From contig NC_049985.1 in the NCBI RefSeq assembly GCF_000003815.2, forward strand, positions 15,778,134 through 15,842,133: DNA of 64,000 nucleotides. Reading direction: 5' to 3'. A program made the translations under genes and the position numbers. Below the pieces are notes generated by a model, which ran no database searches, was not told the origin of the DNA, and saw only the letters and a list, made by a program, of their open reading frames with translations. The stretch's first letter is position 1. Each line of letters starts with the position of its first letter. Below are positions 53,101-62,100 of the stretch, one piece after another. The DNA comes from Branchiostoma floridae. Lineage: Eukaryota > Chordata > Leptocardii > Amphioxiformes > Branchiostomatidae.

Positions 53101-56100
53101 TATGGTGGCATTCCTCGAGCACGCGGTTTACCAGGCGTTTGCACGAGTCGTGAGAGGATTCGCGACGACTGGGGGTGTGGGAGGGGGAGGGCTGGGGAAG
53201 GTGGAACATGTTTTCTTCACAGAGAATTTTGCGGAGCACTGCGCGTGTTTCTCCGACACATTCTGATAGCCTGGCAGATTCAGCTGGGGTCTTCTTGCTG
53301 AGAGCTGAAAGGAAAACATAGAAAATGACGAATGTATAGACATAACAACCACTTTAGATGAAGGATACATAGCAATAAGAAAATAACAAATGTGTGGCAG
53401 ATTCTTTTTAATCACTGATAAAAGATAGTAGATCCTACTGGAAAAGTCTGAACCATCACAAAACTTATCCAGTTGCTTGAGTAACTTTTCTATTGCTAAA
53501 AGATATATTTTGATTTCTAAAAAAATTGTTTATGTTATAACTTTCATCAATGAATGTGTGACCTGGATCATTGTAAAAGTGTGTCATGTTTTACTGAACC
53601 TTTTTATCACCTTTTATACAGAAAAGAAACATTTGGAACACAATCCAGTATGGAACTGGCTGAACACTGGCAAACAAAGTTGAAATCTGACTTTCCTTGA
53701 AAAACAACAACAAGCCAAACATATACCAACTGACCAACCAACATGTCTTTGACAGTAACGCTAGTTTACCTTTATCCGCGGGGTAACCTTTAGCCGTTGT
53801 TTAAATGGGTATTAAGGGATGTCAATGCCAGGGACAGTGATTTTAGATTGGTAAACAAGCTGTATTTTAAAACTATTGCACTTTCAAACCACTTTCCATC
53901 CACTTGATATCCCTAAACACCCCCTGATTTTAAAACAACGAAATATAGGTTACTCCACGGATAAAGGTGAAATAGCGTTACCGGTAACTTCGTATAAGTA
54001 ATACAAATGCATGTAACGGTAGTTCACCTTTATCTGCATGGTAACCTATATCTGTTGCTTTTAAAAGCGAGGTATTTACAGTTATCTAGTCGACGAACGG
54101 TTTCAAATTGCAATATTTTCATAGCATTCCAGTGTGAAAAAGCCGTCTGTCAATGTGATATCCGTAAATTCTCCAATTTTATATACAACGGATTATATAC
54201 CCCGTGGATAAAGGTGAACTAGCATTACAAGTCTAGGGGAGGGGTTACAAACAGAGATAGACAGGCAATGTGTTCATCCTCCTACACAGGGACATCCAAC
54301 AGCCAAACCGCCTGTCTGGATGAACCCTGCTCTTTTAACCGTCACTCTTAGTTCCTGTGCATGGACGTCACCCCCCCCCCAAAAAAAAATAGCTGTCAGC
54401 CAATCAGAGGATAGGCTTTCCGTTTTCAAAAGCTGTCTCACATGTATATGGGTAAGCTCATTAATATTTATAAGCAGGGTGGTCAGGAACTAAGGGTGAT
54501 GGTTGAAAGAGCAGGGCACATCCAGACAGGCAGTTTGGCTGTTGGATGTCCATGTGTAGGAGGATGGCATGTGTTCTGACTTACTTCCATTGGGGTACAC
54601 CTCACTGATGTACCTCCTGAGTAACCTCATGCATGCTGTACTGACAAACACCAGTCTGTCCAGGTCCAGGAGTGCTGCCGTGAAGTGGACGCCCTTCAAC
54701 CCCTGCAGCTCCTCTACACCCAGTTTGAAGGTCGCCCAACTCCACCTCAGAAGGTCAAGTAGTGATTCAAAACAGCTCTGAAATAGAAAATGTATGATGT
54801 ATAATTGTATGTCAATAGGAATACGCTATATACTGTAAGTTTATATAGTGACAAAGCTACTGCATACAAGTATATATTTGTAACCATATTTTATTCCACA
54901 GTGTTGCAGCATTATTATCAGCATTACCATTTGTGATTGTACAAAGTTCAAACAATGGTAATTTCTGGGCATTTTTATGAGAGTTAAGAGCACGTCTTGC
55001 TTAATACACTGTTGTATATGACTAATTAAAAAAGAACATTAAGGGTTGGGGGATTCCATGTCACAGTTACATGTAGCAACTTACAGGAGAAACAGATCTA
55101 GAGAAATCCCTGGAAAGGATGTGCACTGGCTCCATCTGGCACTTCACGCCATTACTGCAGTTGGAATCCAGTGTTGGAAGTCTACAAAAATATAAAAAGT
55201 TTGTGAAAATCATAAGACTTATAGTGTACATTCTTACATTGTTTTCATGAAGGATGTAAACAGTGTTAAAACTTGATAACACATACATAACACTTAAATG
55301 CCATGTTCGACTGTTGAAATGCGAAGGTAAGTCTTCCTCTTAAGGGCAGTGAGGAGGGATCATAATAAAGGCCTCACTATACTTCATACATGCTAGGCCA
55401 TCTACAGAGCATTATAGCTTGCAACTGCTATATCCAAAGACTAAAATCGGTACACAAAGACTATGGCTAAATAACTAATGGAGACAATGCAGTTAGCCCC
55501 ACCTGTACAGCAGTTGAGGAATTTGGCCAGCATTGACATCTGTGCCATTATTGGACTTTCTGGAACTCTTGAACTGGAACACCACCCTGCATTTTTTAAG
55601 AAATACAATACGCTGTAGACTCACTCTGGACTTGTGCCACCAGTCCTAATCGATAATGTTCCGTGTATTTCATACATGGCTGGCGGCTACACCATGCCGT
55701 TAACCGAATTGGCTCTCAGCATTACTGTTTCAGAACTAATCATAGAGACATAATACACTTTTGCAGGCTCGCTGGGTGATTTGTTAAACAACTGAAATGT
55801 ATGAGATTAGAATTTACATTCTTCTTGAAACTAGACAGTGTAACAGTTGCTGACGTAATCCCAACAGGTGCACAGTAAAAAAGCTTCTAAACATCTAGAG
55901 ATCTCATATGCAACATCTCCCAGTATACTGCACTTCTGTACATAAACTGTGTATACTTGTGCAGTACTGTATTTGAGATCTCCCCAACGCATCAAAGTGG
56001 TGGATGTAAAAATGTACATGCCGGTGGAAGTCCAATACTACAAAATGAATCCTTGTAGTGAAATGGACCATGGTTTTGAGTATACCCATTAACAAGTTTT

Positions 56101-59100
56101 CACAGACAATTAGGTCCTGGTTCAGGTCCAAACCTGATCCTGAATTTTCTGAACCGGTGCGGAAAGTACGCTCACCGAGTTGACCAATGCAACGGTGTTG
56201 CAGGAGGATCTAAGGTCTAAGGTAAGACACACCCCTACTTCTGATATATCTGCACTTACTGGTCATCTGTGGTCACCATAGTCTGTCCACTGGCTCCACA
56301 GTCACTGCTGGGTCCTGAGACCCTGGCCCAGCCCACGTACCAGTTGTTAGCAGTCAGCAGGATGGGCTCCTCAAACAGGATGGCATACTTTTCCCTGAAA
56401 TATTGAAACATGCCTATGTTAGAAAAAATGGCAAGAGTACAATTAAAGCAGTTCCCCTAGCAGCGTGTGTAACCCCAGTAGTATACATGCCCCAAGCAGT
56501 GTCTGTACTTCCAGTAGCGTACATACCACAAGGGCTCAAATACATGATCTACGACATTTATTTGCATTATATCTGAAAACAACTAATTATGCAGAACAGG
56601 AGAGTACCTCCCCAGAGCTGAGGTTTCTAAGAAAATACTCTTTGTCTTTCTTCACCAATGAAATATTGTCAATGTGAATCATAAGTATTTGCTAGAAGTT
56701 GGCATAATGATTGTCTTTTATTGTTAACATATAAACTATTTCAAGACACTAACATATTTTAATAACAAGCCCTACCTGGACCCACACTCATACGTCATGT
56801 CGTCAGTTTCACACAGCAGGTCACCGTCACCTTCATGTTCTCCTCCTTCAGTTCCAAGGTCAAACAGCTGAAACAGAAATGTAAGGTCAAACAGTTGAAA
56901 CAATAATCAGACCCAAAATGGAATTTTATCACTCATAAAAATCCCTTGCCACGGGTCGACCCAAAAAAGGCAAGCATATAACTAGGGCTGGACAGGCAAC
57001 CAGAAATATATATTTTTCCAGCCTAAGGCAATGTACCTTGATCTTCGCCGTGTACTCTCCCCTGCCACCAAACAGTCCAAAACCCCCGAGGATGATGTCT
57101 GCATCAGCAGTGAACCTGATGGCTTCTACAGAGTGAACTGAGTAACCCCAGCCCCCGCCATGGCCTGCAAAAAGGTGCGGCAGATATTTTATATAGAGAG
57201 ACCAGCATTTAAACTGAGTGAGTAGCCTTGACCCAATGGTGTGACATACAATTTGACCAACAAGGAGGAGTAGCTTTTAGTTAGTAGATTAGCTTGATTG
57301 GAAAATACAATACATTTCAATAATACAATTAGACTTTTAGAATAGAATAGAATGTAATGAAGGATGGACAAACATTCCTTGACAAAGACTAGTTGGACAC
57401 AAGTAAAATTCTAGAACTGGTGAAGTCCTATTTTTGCGATGGAAGTTACATTTCAACCTTGCATCAAGAGAAGAATGATTGAAAGAAATCCATTACTGTC
57501 AAGATGTTTGTTTGTTTTGTAATGTCTGTATATTCTTGTTGGAAACTTAATGGAAAATGAATAATAAAAAGATCAAACAAAACAACAAGGAAACAAAAAC
57601 GTCATTGGGAAAACAGCTTAGTCAAGCATCTCCACCAAAGGATTCTCTGTAAGTTTGTGATTACAATTAAATTTCATCCTGTGTCAAACAAAGGCTTGAA
57701 ATAAACCTACGCCATAAGACAACAACACACTAAAACTACCCCTCTAAAGACAGTAACATTTTCGCATAACACAAACGTGACACTGTGGGGTACACAGGTA
57801 AAGACAGGAAGGCCGAAGAAGCTTACTGTCGAATCTGTTCACGGCGTTGTAATCCTCCTTGGAGAATATCCTGGCCACGCTGTGCACGTCCTGCGCCTGT
57901 TCCGTCACCGCGAAGCCGAAATCCTGGCACACGGTCAGCGTATCCAGGCAACCCAGCAGGTGTAATGCACTGTGGGACCTCGTCGTCATGGCAACTGGAA
58001 CTACGGGGAGAAGATAAGAGACTTAATGGCTGTGTGTTTCAGAGATGCAGCTTTATGGGAGACAGTCAAGGAACAGGTGGTTACAGCAGATGGGTTCTGT
58101 TAACCTCACCTTATGTTGTAAATACCTTTGTTGTACAGGTGGGGATAGACATATCAAGACTTGTGTCAGGTATTAAATATTCAGCACAGTAACATGGATT
58201 ATGACACCATCATACATCTATCCAAGGTAAGCATAAGATACGTTGATGAAGGCTAACATTAGATGTCCAGGTTATAAGATACACCAAAATGATTTTCCAA
58301 AATATATGCTTGAGGAACTATAGATTGTGTAAACATACATTCAATCATAGTGCATTTTCTTCTCAAAAAGCTGTAACAGTTGCTTTTGGGTACTGAGGTG
58401 AGGCAATGGAAACAAAGTGCCAAAAGATTATTCAGATTCTCTACATTGGCTAATTCATAAGATACAAAGTTTATTTCTGTATAGAAAGTAAGGAAGTACT
58501 AACTTATGTTTGACAAAGGAGGTCACCTCTATCCCAAAGACCAAATGTCCATCTAACCTCCTTGGTCTGACTAGCTAAACAACAGTAATGGCACCATACA
58601 TGAAAGACTGATTAGAGTGTAAGAGTGAGAAATGTGAAGTACCTGTGGGCAGGACCAGCTCTGGACTGAGGAGGTTACAGGTTCCTGTTCTGTCCGACTC
58701 CTGAGGGGGGAAATCTCGCACTTCTCCTGCCGTGGCATTGTAGCACGACACCGCATATGTGTTGGGCTGGTATCTATATATTGGCAGAAAGAGTCTCAGA
58801 ACAGATTCTCCTTCCCAACTACATGTACATCTGTTTAAATGTATACAAAGTATGTATGCTGCCATGACTGTCTTTGTTGTTGAAGCAGCCAAAACTGAAT
58901 GCTGATTCACCAATATTGAAACCAAAATGTGACCATGGGCAAAAAATAGCGCCTAAAATGTTTCCTACCAAGCCATTTCCCAAGTGGACATTCAAAATAC
59001 ATGAATGTTTGCTGAATGCAATGAGGATGCAAAAGCTGTACTGGTATGGTGACTGGCCAAATATACAACAGTTACTGTGATTCTTGGCGTTTGATTGGTT

Positions 59101-62100
59101 AAAAGAGATAACTGCAGATCAATATGGTATCTTAGCCAGTGATTGCACGGAGTTGACCTTGTGAGGGACAACTTATACTGACTCAAGATTGACAACAAGA
59201 AAATACTGCAAAGAATTATCTTTTCAGAGTGTTAGTAACTCATTACTATTGAAGTATGATTTTGCAATGTGGGCAAGATAATTGCAATAAAATAAAGGAT
59301 GTCTAAATATGAGGTGACTGTTCACTTTGACACCAAATGTACAGAAGAGTTTTTTTTTAAGTACTGACCTCCAGAGAACTCCATGCATGGGATCAAGGCA
59401 CAAGCAGCTGTCTGTGAGGTCTGCCTGGTTGCCACCTGAGAAGCTGTAGAAAACAGGTGTCCTTCTGTCAGGACAGTCAACATCAGTATAAACAACTCGA
59501 GCATGCTAACTCCTGGTAAGTAACAGTGCAACGTACCTGACTGCCACAAACACCAACATACACGAACAAAATTAAATGAGCTACTAGTGAGTTTCTTGCA
59601 CAGCCTTTGTAACCCCTGATTTTCCTAATGGGTCAGCAGCTAGTCCTTACTCTTAGTGAGATGATGTCCCTGACTCAGGGAGAAGAGATGCTCTTATCTA
59701 TAGTTCTCTGTACGAGCCACCCTTCATTGGACAATTGATGATAACATCAGACTCAAGACGGATTAGGAAAATCCTTCTTTAAGTTAATATAAGAACTGAA
59801 TTAAGGGAAAAAGTGATTAGGAGAAAAACAACCTTGATGCCGAAACATTTTCAATGACCTAATAAAAACCTTGCTGCAGCATTAAAAAATCAACTATTTT
59901 GAAGATCTGTGGACGATTTTGGTCAATAATCAATCTGGCTAACAACATATTTACAATGTAGTTAATCTACATTTTGTATGTTGTGGGCAGGTTTCCCAAA
60001 GAGGAGGATGAAAAGAAGAAAGTCACACCTTTTGCACGTGCCATCAGTTTTACTGATGAAGAGTGATCGGCCTGGCACAGCTGGGCCATCACCTTCCAGA
60101 TCTACAACCACACCTGTATGGGACAATGGTGCAGAGGTGAGTCTCAGTCTTAAACAATCTACAACCACACCTGTATGGGACAATGGTGCAGAGGTGAGTC
60201 TCAGTCTTAAACAATCTACAACCACACCTGTATGGGACAATGGTGCAGAGGTGAGTCTCAGTCTTAAACAATCTACAACCACACCTGTATGGGACAATGG
60301 TGCAGAGGTGAGTCTCAGTCTTAAACAATCTACAACCACACCTGTATGGGACAATGGTGCAGAGGTGAGTCTCAGTCTTAAACAATCTACAACCACACCT
60401 GTATGGGACAATGGTGCAGAGGTGAGTCTCAGTCTTAAACAATCTACAACCACACCTGTATGGGACAATGGTGCAGAGGTGAGTCTCAGTCTTAAACAAT
60501 CTACAACCACACCTGTACAGGACAATGGTGCAGAGATGAGTCTTAGTCTTAAACAATCTACAACCACACCTGTATGGGACAATGGTGCAGAGATGAGTCT
60601 TAGTCTTAAACAATCTAATGTTGCATACAGTCAAATGTGTCCAAGATGACCACTCGGGGACCTAGAAAACTAGTCTTTGTGGACTAGTCAGGGTAGTCAC
60701 TATAGACAGGATTCGTAATGCTTGTGTCAATGGGAAATTATCTAAGAGACCATCAAAAAGTAGTCACATTGGCCAGGTGGTCCTTATGTAGAGGTTGTCA
60801 CTTGCACAGTTTTAATTGTTAGGAGTTCCAACGTTTTACTAACCATAATGATTGTAGGATCATAATAGACAACACATATTATTCATTCATGTGCAATCTT
60901 GACTAATCACACTTGCAACTTACAAAATTTAGTGTGTATAAGTTCCATTTGACTATCTAATTCTGAACTCCTTTAAACATTTTGCAGTACTACAACCTGA
61001 TGCTAAGTAAGCTATACGTGACCATAGGTTCTTACCTATGCACTTCTGGTCTGCAAACAGTGTGGCGTCTGCTAGTGTTCTTGCATTGATGAGTGACTCG
61101 TCAATTTTGATGAAGGTCTGGTCCCCTGATGCCCCCACCCACGTGGCCCTCCTGCCGAACTTTGGCCCCACCCCGGTGACCATGCCAGGCTCTGTGTTCC
61201 CTGGGTGCCAGGACCCATGTTCCCTCCCCAGTTGCCCCTTCTGTTGGAAAAAACAACACTGTCTTTTTGAATATGGAATAGAAAATGTCAACAAACACAG
61301 TAACATTGCAGATTTTATATGCTATTGCCGTACACTTGTCAATGAGAATGATCAGAGAATTGATCGAAAGCATGTTCAACTGAGCGTATGGAATTATTAC
61401 ATAAAACTCTACAGCATTTTAAACTTCAACAACATAAAGTTTCCATTTAGGATTGTTTCACCATTTTTGACTGCACTACTTTGGGCAACATCAATCATCT
61501 CAGTCTGTTCCAATACATTTACACAATATCACATCGTGAACTAAACCCTTTGGAAATAGAAACAACTTATCGTTATTTAAAATGACTTAACAGCTAAGAT
61601 GGCAGGTTTGCAACACATAGAATGACTACGAGTGTAAAAAAGAAATAAATGATACTACATAATATTGAATTAATCTATGAGTTTTGTGAATGTCTTTTAT
61701 TCACTATTGTTAATGTCTTGCTAATTCAGTTGAAGCATGCATCAATAACAATTTTTCCTGTCTGAATGCAGGACTTATAATGGATGGGGCCAAAGTTGTG
61801 GCACCAACGTTGGACCTGGGCCAAATCAGCCATATGCTGCTAGTCTACAATTAACGCTTGGTTCACCTTTCTCCGCGGGGTATCCATTGTTTTAAAAACA
61901 TTGTATGTTGGGCCATTAATCTGACAAACAGTAGTTTCAAACTGATTTATTTTGACAATGTTGCAGTTTGAAACCACCATCCAATGACTTGATTTCCCTA
62001 AATACCAAGTTTCAAAATACAACGGAATCGGCTCCCCAATGCTAAAATATGGTGAACTAACGTAACGGTTATACCATCTTTTTTGCCTCACAGCCCAATA

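Noticed and set aside
60089-60649. ORFs of 181-223 codons on both strands of the 57 bp array
   Set aside because: A repeat unit that is a multiple of three keeps several frames open; only the frame joined to the 60029 exon has meaning.
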